From Theocolax elegans (taxonomy: Eukaryota; Arthropoda; Insecta; Hymenoptera; Cerocephalidae), in assembly GCA_026168455.1 (NCBI GenBank), contig CM047427.1, positions 37,824,905 through 37,888,904 on the forward strand: 64,000 bases of DNA, read 5' to 3'. Positions within the stretch are counted from its first letter, which is position 1, and each line of letters begins with the position of its first letter. The position numbers and the translations under genes are program-made. This document shows positions 49,251 through 60,505 of the stretch, one piece after another. Under the pieces are notes generated by a model that saw only the letters and a list, made by a program, of their open reading frames with translations, had not been told where the DNA came from and ran no database searches.

Positions 49251-50425
49251 ACTAGTCTATATTGCATTTATATTGTACGAGAGTCACTGGGCCTATCTTC
49301 AATGAGAGCGAGAGACAACAGAGCAGTTACAGCCACCGGTCAGTCCTAGATCTCCCGTCCGATTAAGGTTGGTTATTTTCCTTACCTCGCCTTCACTCAT
49401 TGTTTCACCTCAGACTCACCTATGCACATATATTTTGGAAGGGTCTATGATCTGTGTTATATCGAGGGAAATTGCCACCCATCCTTGACGCTATACGCGT
49501 ACTAAAACGGGAAACCTCTATTTCAATTTATATTAATTTCCTTTTATTTTTCTACGTTACGTTTACCCTAGGACGTAACAAACTATTCGATTATGTACTA
49601 AATAAGATAAGATTTATTCAAATATATAAATATTAATATAACAGAGCATATACTATTTTGAAATAAATGTTTCATTTTTAACAGAATTTATCAAATACTT
49701 GTCGATTCCAATTTGATTTCAGTACTTTCTATTGCGAAAGCTTTTTAAGAATCAAAAAATTTAATAAGTTATTGTTTTAATATTTAAGTACTTGTATTTA
49801 AAATACATTTAAAAAATTTGTATTTAAAAAAAATTCGAATACTTTTTTGAATTGCATAAATTTATTATAGAATCTTAGATATTGCATGTTTATTGTAATT
49901 TTATTTTAAAAAAATAAAAAAGAGAAATTTCATTTTTATTAGATTTAGAAAAATTAACTTTGCACAAATGAATATTATTATAAATACTATTGTTTATTTA
50001 TTAAGAATTATAGAAAAAATGTGAATAAATTAAGCATAGCATCTACTTTTCTGAAAAAAATGTGTCATTTATCAACAGAAATACTTGCCTATTCCATTGT
50101 GATTTCAGCACTTCCGTTGTAGTATCTTTTTTATGCTTTTAATTATTTATTTGTACTAATAAAAAACACAATTGATAATTTAAAATTAATAGAGGTTTCT
50201 AATTAATTAAATAAAAACACCTGTAGCATTTTGGTAAAAGAGTATAAAAAAGCTTTTATTTTGTAACAGTTTGAATGCCGCGCGGATGTTTATTTTATTA
50301 TCGCGGCCGCTCAGCGGTACGGTTGAACTTACCGTATTTAAATAAACGTATTTTTTGCGTTGCGGCGGCGGTTACCTGTCCGCTCTATAAAATCTGTTAA
50401 GTGTTAGTCTGAAACCGAGGTCCGA
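49251..50425. other. AT-rich stretch, little recognised
   Basis: No coding signal. A GC-rich patch at 50,275-50,400 (CGCGGCCGC, CGGCGGCGGTTACC) precedes the Penelope-like relic and may be its upstream region. It holds a small hairpin, TACGGT...ACCGTA, at about 50,318-50,336. Confidence 0.45.
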
Positions 50426-51705
50426 TTGCAGATAACAACTAGGTATAATGCAACTCTGAAATTGACAAAAACTGTTACAATTTTTGACAGTTACCATAGC
50501 AAATTACAGTTCACTCATGAAAAAGAAAACAATGGTTGTATAAACTTTTTAGAAATATCATTAATCAGGAACAACGATACACAAATAATTACAAATTGGT
50601 ATAGGAAAGAGACCTTTTCGGAACGGTTTTTAAATTTTAAGTCTAGTCATACAATTCAAATTAAATACAATAACATAAAATAAATGTAAAAAAATTAGCG
50701 CAATAGCAAGAAGTAAAAACTTTCATCGCTTTGAACAGAACGCAAAGATATAAAAATAACAATAAAGCTAGAATATACAAAATAAATAAGTAAGAGCAGA
50801 GAAAAACACTTGCGGCTGATAAAACAGTAATAAATAGCAGAAAAAATAATAAAACAATAAGTACAAATATTACGCAGCATAAAAACGGTCTACAATTAAA
50901 CAATCTAAGGACGGATGAGGTTCTCACGCACAACTCTGTCATCCCAGGTTGAACAGTCTAGTCTAAATAAAGATGATTTGAAATGATCAATGTGCGATGA
51001 TCAAGTGAGCAATGATCTATACATTGGTGGACAAAGCAATTTTACTGGCGCATGAGAAATTTCATAAAACTAATATTCGACTGGTAAAAGAATTTCTAGA
51101 AAGCAATTGTTATCCAAAGAATTTTGTTAACCACAATGTACGAAAAAGACTGGAAAAAATTTTCATGGACATAATAATGTACAACTTAATAATAGACCAA
51201 TAACAAATTACAAAGGAAGTTTAAATATTCCGTTTGTACCTAAATTTTATGAAAAAGTATCAGGTGCTATGAAAGTAAGGGCTATTAAAGTGATACCGAA
51301 AATTTGCAATAAACTTGATCATGTTATTGTTAGAGGTAAAGATGTTTACGAGAAAGCGACAAATACTAATGTAGTGTATAAAATCAATTGTAAAGACTGT
51401 GATGCTAGTTACGTAGGAGAAAAAAAAGACAGTTACAGTGTCGTATTAAGGAACATCAAGCTAATGTAAATAAGCCAGATTCGCATTATGTGATAAATAA
51501 TCATATGTTCACATATGATCATGCTTTTGACTTCAATAACGTCAAAATACTAAACACTGAAAAGAATTGGCATAGAAGGCTTGTGTCAGAAATGATACAT
51601 ATTAAGTCACAACATAATGCGATTAACATTAAAGATGACACAAAGAATCTTAATCTTCATTACAATAGTATTATCAACAACATTAAACTAAAATCAAAAC
51701 TGTGA
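50426..51705 (+). pseudogene. Penelope-like element: RT C-terminus and GIY-YIG endonuclease relic
   Basis: Segments in order are FDSYHSKLQFTHE and CINFLEISLIR, WYRKETFSERFLNF (RT thumb side), an interruption of about 330 bp (50,684-51,011), YTLVDKAILLAHEKFH with FLESNCYPKNF, then FVPKFYEKVSGAM. The GIY-YIG start VVYKINCKDCDASYVGE follows (51,370-51,420), then a frameshift and a tail ending NSIINNIK. This order is diagnostic for Penelope-like elements, whose endonuclease nicks the target for RT priming. Stops and frameshifts make it non-functional. Confidence 0.85.
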
Positions 51706-52144
51706 CAAATTATCTTTCTTTCTTCTATAACATAACCTCAAAATATGTTTGCCAAATGTTTTAATTAAGCTATTGATTTAGTTGCGCGTGGATCATGCGC
51801 TAGATGAAGTGCGCGAAACGCAATATAAAGATGCGTGACGCGGTAAATTCAAAATATATACCTATATTTTTTGCATAGAAATTAATTGTTGCAATTTTTA
51901 TATTTTTTTACATTTAGATAACAAGTTTTTTTAAGGTTAAATAATTTTAATGCTAATAATTTATAAATTTCATAAAATGTAAATATTATTAACCGGTCAA
52001 TTCTATCTGAAACAAATATTCAATGCAGTTTTAAATTATTAAACATATAATTTGATAATTTTATGAATGAATAATTCTAGTATTAAATTATTGACGTATT
52101 GTTATAATTCCTAAATAATTTATAACTATATAGTTTTAGCCATT
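51706..52144. other. AT-rich region after the Penelope-like relic
   Basis: A GC-richer patch at 51,783-51,845 (GCGCGTGGATCATGCGC then GCGTGACGCGG) has hairpin potential. The rest is AT-rich. No gene. Confidence 0.45.
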
Positions 52145-52432
52145 GTGATGTTTCTAATTTATTATATGATAAATGAATTGTCAAAAATGAATGATCTCCA
52201 CAAGCCAAAGACTATTCCTCACAACTCAATAAGGCGGACTGTATTAATACCAGCCACTTTAGAAACCTCACAGGATGAGTGTTTGAAAAAAAACCAAGAC
52301 AAGCTAAGTCAAAAAATATATAATGTAACTGATTGTAGTATAAAATTAAAAAAAAAAACTAAAAAAAAACGGGAAAAAAAGCAAGATACGAAAAGAAAAT
52401 TTATTGTATTTCGCTCTGAGTATGCCTGGTGA
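52145..52432 (+). other. Unrecognised 95-codon frame with a repeated core
   Basis: The frame contains LHKPKTIPHNSIRRTVLIP and LETSQDECLKK, then a Lys-rich tail of low complexity. The nucleotide segment 52,192-52,290 recurs nearly unchanged at 52,761-52,858 in another frame context. I recognise no protein family; it may be a relic of a repeated element rather than a gene. Confidence 0.3.
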
Positions 52433-52676
52433 GCTCATCAGTAGAATCTAAACATCTCGTCTCTAGATACAGATGAATGATATAAAATAAAAATTTTGAA
52501 AACCAGCTCTATCCCGACGAGGAAGGCATGGGGTATATATGCCCTACCGATAGCAAACTTTAGTAAGTGCCACATATTAACAGGTAGCCCCCTAACGCAC
52601 TTACATAGAACTAATGTCTTAATCGTCAGAATATTGCCACATAAAGCATTTTTGTGATCTAATGCCATATAATTTT
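52433..52676. other. Short spacer, nothing recognised
   Basis: Mixed sequence without coding or structural signal. Confidence 0.5.
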
Positions 52677-52983
52677 AAAATTTGAATTTCTACAACTATT
52701 AGAAAATTCGTGAATTTATTGCTTGTTTACACTATAAGTTATATAATAAATGAATTTATTGATCTCCACAAGCCAAAGACTATTCCTCACAACTCAGTAA
52801 GGCGGACTGTATTAATACCAGTCACTTTAGAAACCTCACAGGATGAGTGTTTGAAAAAAGACCAACTATTTTTAATAGTCTTTGGCTTGTGGAGATCAAT
52901 AAATTCATTTATCATATAACTTATAGTGTAAACAAGCAATAAATTCACGAATTTTCTAATAGTTGGAAAAATTCAAATTTTAA
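52677..52983. repeat. Palindrome with ~108-bp arms
   Basis: 52,677-52,784 is the near-perfect reverse complement of 52,876-52,983, for example GATCTCCACAAGCCAAAGAC against GTCTTTGGCTTGTGGAGATC. The ~90-bp loop carries the segment shared with 52,192-52,290. Confidence 0.9.
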
Positions 52984-53255
52984 AATTTCTAGTTTTATTC
53001 GTATAATTTGGAGATTCAAAGTTTCGCGCGGAGGGTGGGGATGACTGTGTGGTGATCTAATTTTGATTAATTACACAGGTGTCTCTAAAGACACAAAGTG
53101 AGAGATTTTGAATTATTCCTTATTCTAACCGTCTGTGACACCAACTCTTTATCTTATTTTAATAATTTGACTGCATTTTGCTAAATATGTGTTATTGTAT
53201 GTTAAATTATTTTGTGCTACTCCTTATTTATTTATTTAATTTATTCAATTTTAAC
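52984..53255. other. AT-rich spacer
   Basis: No gene or repeat recognised. Confidence 0.5.
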
Positions 53256-53472
53256 AGATGTAACGGGGTACGGATTGAATATAAGGAATAAAAAAACATC
53301 GAAGGTATCGGGGCGCGAACCCACGATCCCGGGAGCGCGAGGCAGAAGCCTCACCACTGCGCTACCATTCGGAATTATCCCGGCTAGTCGACTTGGTCCT
53401 ATCGACGAACGTCGCCGATAATTCAGGGACCTAACCTGCGCCGACACTCGAAATCCGTACCCGTTATACAGA
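53256..53472 (-). mobile_element. tRNA-derived SINE-like element with inverted ends
   Basis: The minus strand has a box A-like TGGTAGCGCAGTGG and a box B-like GGTTCGCGCC around CTTCTGCCTCGCGC, about 50 bp apart as in tRNA genes. The outer ends are imperfect inverted repeats, TAACGGGGTACGGATT (53,261) and AATCCGTACCCGTTAT (53,452). ACAGAT lies on both sides and could be a target duplication. A tRNA head inside a TIR element is unusual. Confidence 0.55.
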
Positions 53473-55180
53473 TTAATGTTGATTATGGACAAAATAATAA
53501 TAGAAAGGTATAGATCACTCATAACCTCAATCTTTGCACAGGGCATTTATTTATTTATTTATTATGAATTTATGCTTACTTTGTTTTTAATTATAGAGCG
53601 ATGCATGAGAGATGCTGTTGATTATATACATGATTATATCATTATACGAATGAAGAAATAGTAAGTAGTTGCAATACTGCCATAATTTTGTTATAAACTA
53701 ATAATATGTAAGAAAATATGTTTACTAAAAATTTTTTTTGATTGATAGTATCAATAAAGGTACAGCCTGATCAGGATAGAGGATATCCATCGAACCGTTG
53801 CCAAATAAGTAATTACATGGTTTGTTCACCAAAATCGACAAAACCCTATTCTTCTTAAAAATTTTTTTATATAAGATTTTTGTAAATAAAACAAAATTAA
53901 TAAAATGTGAAAATAAACCTTTTAGTGTAAGGAATAGAAAAATTTTATTACTATTTTATAACTATAATATAATTGTAAAAATAGATATACATTGTTTCTA
54001 TAAATTTTAAATGAAACTGTTACAAAAAAAAATCAATCTGTTGTATCTTTACAAAAGAAAATTATAATCACAGAGTCTCTCAGTTTAGTCACGCGCGTAT
54101 CTTCGAAATGTAAATATTCAGCTAAGATGTCATAACTTAGTTTTCACAGTTTAAAAGGAACATATACACTCTTTCTAATTTGGAAGTTGCTTACACTCTT
54201 TTAAAATATTTAAGTTAACTTTTAATTATGCATTATTACATTTATATTTCTTATTTTCGTATTTAACCATTAAGTTACATAAAGTATTTTGTAGTACCAT
54301 TATACTGTAAAGAGTGATTGAATAAATAAAAATTAAATATGTAATCATTGATTCAATTAAATATTATTAAAAAAAAAAAACAATATATAATAATTGAACG
54401 TATATACGTGTATATATGTATACGTGTATGAGTGTACGTATACATTTGTATATGTTTAATTCAATTACTCTTCAGTATTGCCGACTTTATAATAATTAAT
54501 AAAATTGTGTTATGTCTTAAATAAACAGATAAAATAGGTTTATATTATAAATAATAAATTTGATAATTTATACAAGGAATAAAGGTAATATGTTATGTTC
54601 AATGGTTAACTAATTCTACAATTCATTTAATTTTTTTTGGGAATTAAATAAATTTTCCTTGTATAAAATACATAATAGTTCAAATGATAAATACAATTTA
54701 AAATTATACAATAAGATATCTTGGCAAACACTAATTTATTATATATTAATTTCAGTTCTTATATTAACTTGACAAAATATAATATTGTAAAAGGATAAAA
54801 TAATTCAATAATTTTCCAAGCAAGAATATATATAGCAAAATAAGATTTCCTTTTTATAATCAATAAACGGCGATATTTAACAATGTTGATAGCAGAAGAT
54901 ATATATAAACTTGTTATTTCTTTTAATAAGGAATTAGATAACAACTTTCTATATAAATTTATAAATATTAGAATATTAAAGCAATAGTTATAACACATAA
55001 TTTTTCAATTTATTATTTTACAGTTTATAAAAGAAAAAAAAAGGATATCTTTATTAAATGAAACAATTTCAAAATTGAATCAATGTATAAATATATCAAA
55101 ATAACAGAAATGGAGTAATAATTATAGTTAAAAGAAAGATGCATTATAATTTGAATATACGTCGAATAATCAAAAGGGGA
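53473..55180. other. AT-rich, host-like sequence without a recognised gene
   Basis: No coding frame of interest. It has a short TA/GTATAC-rich stretch at 54,395-54,450 and poly(A)-like runs. It may be ordinary intergenic DNA upstream of the promoter at 55,239. Confidence 0.5.
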
Positions 55181-55235
55181 AGTAAGGAGAAATAAGATCT
55201 ACTCCCACTAATTAATCGATGCTCCTCGACCGATT

Positions 55236-55265
55236 GTATATAAGAGGGCAGAAAATTCGGCATCG
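55236..55265 (+). promoter_or_regulatory. TATA-type promoter upstream of the hairpin series
   Basis: GTATATAAGAGGGCAG is a strong TATA match in otherwise non-coding sequence. A start site would be expected about 30 bp downstream, near 55,265-55,272. A splice-donor-like TTTGTAAGTA follows at 55,438-55,447. Confidence 0.5.
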
Positions 55266-56400
55266 AAGATTTGTCATATGCTCATAAGCATTGATAGTTC
55301 GACGGTTGCGTCCCATAGGAGCAACATCTTTTTCATCACTTATTTCATATGCGTTATAGTGTTACGCGTGTTTCGGTAATTCGATTTTTCTTTTTATTAT
55401 TTCATATATTGTGAATCGTGCCTGTTTGCTTCAAGATTTGTAAGTAAAAAAAAAGAAATATTTGAATAATATACATATATATTATTAACAAAAATAAAAT
55501 ATTTTATTTTATATGCTACCTTATCCGATACACAAAATAACGCTGTTGAACTGCGTTATATTCCTATATCTTTAAAATTTTTTTTTTATCTTATGCTGTT
55601 GAACTGCATTTGATTTTCTATTTTTAATTGTATCTAATAGTTATATGTATACCTATATGCATATTAATTATTTGTTAAAATTTACTAAAAAGGATTCGCT
55701 GTAGAACTGCGGATCTAGCTAACTCTCTCTCTTTTCTTACTTGATAACGCTGTAGTGCTGCGTTTCGAGTATTTAAACGTTCGTGCGAGTATATACGTAT
55801 ATATGCACATATGCATGTATGACTGTATAGTCGCACATACGTTCTCTAATTGCATGCTAATCAAATCTGATATATCTATATATACATGTATATATTTACT
55901 ATATCTGGTTGTCGTGGCCCGTAGGCTCCATCTTTTACTACATATCCCTACCTTTCTTTAATTTTTCGCTGTAGCACTGCGAAAATTTAGAATAAAAAAT
56001 CCAAATAGAAACGCTGCAGAGCTGCGGTTATTTCCTTCCATTCAAAGCCAATAATCCGCTATCAAATATTGCATAAATTTGAAGCTGTTGAACTGCTTGA
56101 TATTTATGTAAAATTTGAATCGACGCAAAAAGGATAAATTAAATCACAAATCGCTGTTGAACTGTGATTGTGGGATAATTTATCCAAAATCCAAATACAT
56201 TATCCAAAGCTTAGCTTTTGAGCTGCTAAGCATTAAACCAATTACACGACATAATATTAGTAAAATTGCAAACTGAGTTTTCTCTAATAAAATAATCATA
56301 TTTCAATAATCAAAATAAATCCGAGGAAATTATATACCCATTTTAAATAAAAAAAAATATATAAATAAAAAGAGAAGATTAAATAAAGAGTTTTCAATAA
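55266..56400 (+). ncRNA. Candidate structured RNA with ten covarying small hairpins
   Basis: Downstream of the TATA box the sequence has no long frame, but holds repeated hairpins at 55,349-55,369, 55,537-55,559, 55,593-55,609, 55,692-55,716, 55,746-55,764, 55,963-55,985, 56,010-56,029, 56,082-56,098, 56,149-56,169 and 56,209-56,231. The loops are nine nt, mostly TGTTGAACT or TGTAGNRCT, closed by C-G in all but the first. The stems differ in sequence (ATAACGC, ATGC, TTTTCGC, AAGC, GCTTAGC) while their partners change to match. Within the loop, positions 3 and 7 also pair (T-A, T-G or C-G). AATAAA-type signals lie near 56,340-56,390. I recognise no known RNA family. Confidence 0.55.
55276..55325 (+). 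other. Two further hairpins near the predicted 5' end
   Basis: ATGCT-CATA-AGCAT at about 55,278-55,291 and GTTGC-(11 nt)-GCAAC at about 55,305-55,325. They do not share the nine-nt loop of the series, but add to the structure of the putative 5' region. Confidence 0.5.
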
Positions 56401-56491
56401 ATGGGGTCCGTTTCAACGGTTTAACGTAGACAAGAACCCACCATTTTAACGATATTAGCCGCTCGATATTGTTAAAACTATTTTTCTATCG

Positions 56492-56535
<44 letters not shown>
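56401..56535. repeat. Spacer ending in (TA)n
   Basis: Non-coding sequence followed by about 40 bp of TA, the insertion context of X copy 4. Confidence 0.8.
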
Positions 56536-56537
<2 letters not shown>

Positions 56538-56561
56538 GTGGTTCTCTGTCACATCGAAGAT

Positions 56562-57417
56562 GAAAAAAATAAATTAAAAATATAATTTTTTCTCGCCCAG
56601 GCAAAAGTTTTTAAATTGATATTGAATTTTGTTGGTCTTGCTGAGCTAACGTCTAACGGCTCTAAGAACTCCAAGTTGCTCGCTCGAAAAGGCACGACAA
56701 TTCGCCGCGTATCAATCCCGAGGACAACATTATGAAGGCCACAAGCCGCCAGACATAAACCAAAAGAATTCATAATGTTGTCCTCGGGATTGATACGCGG
56801 CGAATTGTCGTGCCTTTTCGAGCGAGCAACTTGGAGTTCTTAGAGTCGTTAGACGTTAGCTCAGCAAGACCAACAAAATTCAATATCAATTTAAAAACTT
56901 TTGCCTGGGCGAGAAAAAATTATATTTTTAATAATAACAGGACTTTGGTTTAAGATTATGTCCATAGTACATACTCTGATGTTAGGGGGCACTTTTCCAT
57001 CCACAATCAAATTTTCCATCTTATGTGTACTTATATAGGCTCCGTTCATTCGTTCTTACGATACCAAAATTTTAAGTTTATCATTATTTTGATTTAATAA
57101 TACTGTATTGTGTGTCTGGGGCAGGGACCGTCTGTGCCCCACTGATGAGTTCTGGCAGACGGTCCCAAGACGAAACACATAGACTTAAAATTTCTTTCTT
57201 TCTTATTAAAATATTTTCAATTTTATTACTTAGTATTTATTTGCTTCTTCTTTTGGTTTATGTCTGGCGGCTTGTGGCCTTCATGATGTTGTCCTCGGGA
57301 TTGATACGCGGCGAATTGTCGTGCCTTTTCGATCGAGCAACTTGGAGTTCTTAGAGTCGTTAGACGTTAGCTCAGCAAGACCAACAAAATTCAATATCAA
57401 TTTAGAAAAAAATAAAT
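56562..57417. mobile_element. Family V insertion with 13-bp target duplication
   Basis: GAAAAAAATAAAT at 56,562-56,574 is repeated at 57,405-57,417. The 830-bp insert contains a near-perfect palindrome (56,575-56,933), a unique segment (56,934-57,180) ending in a hammerhead-like motif, then a direct repeat of the family right part (57,181-57,404). The last matches 2,131-2,379 in the copy near the start of the window. Possibly a non-autonomous retroelement; Penelope-like origin is a guess. Confidence 0.75.
57111..57182 (+). ncRNA. Hammerhead ribozyme candidate (type III layout)
   Basis: In order: stem III strand TGTG (57,111-57,114), TC with cleavage expected after C 57,116, stem I TGGGGCA/TGCCCCA (57,117-57,123 with 57,135-57,141), CTGATGA (57,142-57,148), stem II from G 57,149 to C 57,171 with two weak pairs, GAAA (57,172-57,175), and stem III partner CACA (57,176-57,179). 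All conserved core positions are present. The stem I loop GACCGTCTG (57,126-57,134) is perfectly complementary to the stem II loop CAGACGGTC (57,156-57,164), so the loops could kiss or an alternative long hairpin could form. Confidence 0.7.
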
Positions 57418-59026
57418 ATTGCTATAACTGTGGGAATATGTTTTAGAGGTATCCAGTAGTTCTCCTGAATTTTTTCAGATTTTTTCTGGGCCATTATTTT
57501 AAGTTACAGAGAGTCAAAGTTGACATTTTAGCACTTTTTTGCATTATATGCCCATTCTCATGAATTTTTAGCTCCCAGGGGATGCATTTTTCACTAAAAA
57601 CATAAGTATGACTTTTTTTGTAAAATTTTCCGAACTTTTCATTAAAAATACTTTTAAAGACATAAATGTAACCTGTCACACTCTTATAAGCCATTTAAAC
57701 CTTAAATAGTGAAAATCAGCAATTCTGCTCCGGACTCTGGTAACCTAATACTGTCTAAAAGATGTCTTTTTATAGTCAGAAACCGCCTAAAAATTTCCAG
57801 AGTGGGTCTAAATCATTAAGATCACTTATGGTCAAAATATCCGGGAAAAGTGCCCGAAATATTAATAGAAATGTATATTTGTTGCCTTATAACGATGAAT
57901 CTATTAGCATGATCATTGCAAAAAAATTTGTGCACTTACCTTGGAGTCGTAGAAAAGTATCTTCACTTGTTTCAGTATCCATCTAATCCCCTGTAAGCTG
58001 CTAAAAATACAAATATTATTATACAAATGTAAAAAATTAATTTTTAAACATTTATAATGCTGAATGGTTAGTTTTACATCCCTTACAAGAATTATAATAC
58101 TAATCTGAAGGATTACTATAAATATATAAACATCATTATTACAATAACTGAATATGCGTATTTAATACAAAAGATATATAAATAAATCGGATATATAATT
58201 ATAATGAATAATATGATAACGTGACAGTGACAAGTTTGTGAAATCTAAACAATGTATTGCTGAATAATAATAATAATGTTGATACTTTTATAGTAATCCT
58301 TCAGATTAGTATTATAATTCTTGTTAGGGATGTAAAACTAACCATTCAGCATTATAAATGTTTAAAAATTAATTTTTTACATTTGTATAATAATATTTGT
58401 ATTTTTGCAGCTTACAGGGGATTAGATGTATACTGAAACAAGTGAAGATACTTTTCTACCACTCCAAGGTAAGTGCACAAATTTTTTTGCAATGATCATG
58501 CTAATAGATTCATCGTTATAAGGCAACAAATATACATTTCTATTAATATTTCCGGCACTTTTCCCGGATATTTTGACCATGAGTGATCTTAATGATTTAG
58601 ACCCACTCTGGAAATTTTTAGGCAGTTTCTGACTATAAAAAGACATCTTTTAGACAGTATTAGGTTACCAGAGTCCGGAGCAGAATTGCTGATTTTCACT
58701 ATTTAAGGTTTAAATGGCTTACAAGAGTGTGACAGCATACATTTATGTCTTTAAAAGTATTTTTAATGAAAAGTTCGGAAAATTTTACAAAAAAAGTCAT
58801 ACTTATGTTTTTAGTGAAAAATGCATCCCCTGGGAGCTAAAAATTCATGAAAATGGGCATATAATGCAAAAAAGTGCTAAAATGTGAACTTTGACTCTCT
58901 GTAACTTAAAATAATGGCCCAGAAAAAATCTGAAAAAATTCAGGAGAACTACTAGATACCTCTAAAACATATTCCCACAGTTATAGCAATATTTATTTTT
59001 TTCATCTTCGAAGTCACAGAGAACCA

Positions 59027-59028
<2 letters not shown>

Positions 59029-59069
<41 letters not shown>

Positions 59070-59769
59070 ACTTCTGTATTTAAATTAGATAGAAAAGAGA
59101 AGATCTCGACGTTTGCAATTACACAAACGTCACATTAGCTACAATTTTATTTTGAAAAATTTTTATAAATTCAATTATGTATAAATATAATTGGTTTGAA
59201 TGAATAATTGGATACATACGATTTATGAGCTGATTTTAATAATTTTGCATGAAATTTTAAATTGTTCGTCTCCTTTCAAAAAGCATGAAATATATGTGAA
59301 ATAGTCAAAGAATAATTTTATATTCTAAATTTGGTTTTTGAAACTATTATTCTGGTAGAAAAATCACACATTTGTTACTAGATTGATGTAGCTTCCTACA
59401 GGAAAAGTGTGGAAATATTATAAGTAATAATATATGTATTATTACGTATTAAAACTAAAAATTATATTCCCTTACTCCAGTAAAAGTTTTGTCATGTCGA
59501 TTATTTTTAATTATTTCAATTGTTTCAGTAATTAGTAGAAATATGTTCAGTATTTTTAAATTCTTGAGTAATTGACTAAAATTAAATAAGTATATACAAT
59601 GTTGCAAATATAATACGCTGTTATTTTTATATTATTGATTAAAAAAATTGTTTATAATTGAATACTAGGTTAATTAATTACATATTATATTATACATAGT
59701 TATTCAATTAAATTTTAAAATTATAAAGTTAAAACAATATAAAAAATGATTATACTTTTGGTGTAATTT
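59029..59769. other. (TA)n then AT-rich sequence
   Basis: About 35 bp of TA followed by AT-rich DNA with no gene or repeat recognised. Confidence 0.6.
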
Positions 59770-60110
59770 CGACCGAGGGAGCGTTAGCGACCGAAGAATT
59801 GTTACTAGTCTTATATTATATTAAAGTGGATCGACTTTTGGTCTCCGGTTCTCCGGTTTTTTAAAAGTGCATTTTTTTAGTTTCAAAGTTTTATCTTGAT
59901 TGGACTTTACAATTTTGGGCGTTACATTTTTTGGACCTTACATTTTTGGGCCTTATAAATTTTGGGCCTTACATTTTTGGGAAAGGAATTGTAAAGATTT
60001 ATTTTAATTGGACTTTACAATTTTAGGCTTTACATTTTTGGGCCTTAAATTTTTGGGCCTCATAAATTTTAGGCCTTATAATTTTTGGGCCTTATAGTTT
60101 TTTTAAACAA
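59770..60110. repeat. CGACCGA direct repeat and TTTTGGGCCTTA minisatellite
   Basis: CGACCGA occurs twice around GGGAGCGTTAG (59,770-59,796). From about 59,920 to 60,100 there are roughly ten degenerate copies of a 15-18-bp unit containing TTTTGGGCCTTA. It may be the outer part of the Helitron region. Confidence 0.8.
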
Positions 60111-60207
60111 ATAGATATTAACTACTATGTCGATATTATTACCAGAAAATTATCTTAATAACAATAATTAAAATAACATTTGATTATGTAATTAAATTTA
60201 ATAAAAT

Positions 60208-60505
60208 TTACATACAAATCGAATGACCTTTTTTACAATTTCCAGAAAATAACAATTGAATGTATTCATTATTCATTTGAACTGGGTGAATATTATATGG
60301 TTTTTGAACTAAAAGAGTTGTTTGCATATTCAATGGTGTACATGATTTAAGGATGTTATTAAATTCTAATATGTGTTCATCATTTAACATAGAAGCATCG
60401 TCGCTATATGGTTCAATCCCTTTTACAACTAATTTTTGTATTTCCGTCAAACCCATTTCATTAAAAAATTAATTTAATTTAAAATTATGTGTTCGGCCGT
60501 TCGGC
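60208..60505 (-). pseudogene. Inverted, truncated copy of the Helitron 5' protease-like frame
   Basis: The minus strand encodes an 82-residue frame nearly identical to that at 61,050-61,301 (MGLTEIQKLVVKGIEPYSDD at the start), with the same upstream CGGCCGAACACATAAT sequence. It stops after GHSICM; the Trp of GHW is Ser here. The two copies are head-to-head, about 500 bp apart. Confidence 0.8.

Larger units (their letters stand above)
56536..59028. mobile_element. Fold-back element X, copy 4, interrupted by an 830-bp insert
   Basis: The left end GGGTGGTTCTCTGTCACAT is followed within 40 bp by the insert 56,575-57,404, then X resumes at 57,405 and runs to GAACCACC at 59,028. Both arms keep the 74-codon frame. 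It lies in TA repeats on both sides. Confidence 0.85.

Noticed and set aside
51781..51850. Second hammerhead-like motif (CTAGATGA ... GAAAC with a GCGT-ending stem) after the Penelope-like relic
   Set aside because: The core has an extra A, stem II cannot form properly, and the base at the cleavage site is G. At best a dead remnant.
57124..57166. Simple 11-bp hairpin as the sole explanation of the hammerhead region
   Set aside because: That pairing exists, but it would not explain why every hammerhead core base and stems I and III are also present. Kept as an alternative fold.
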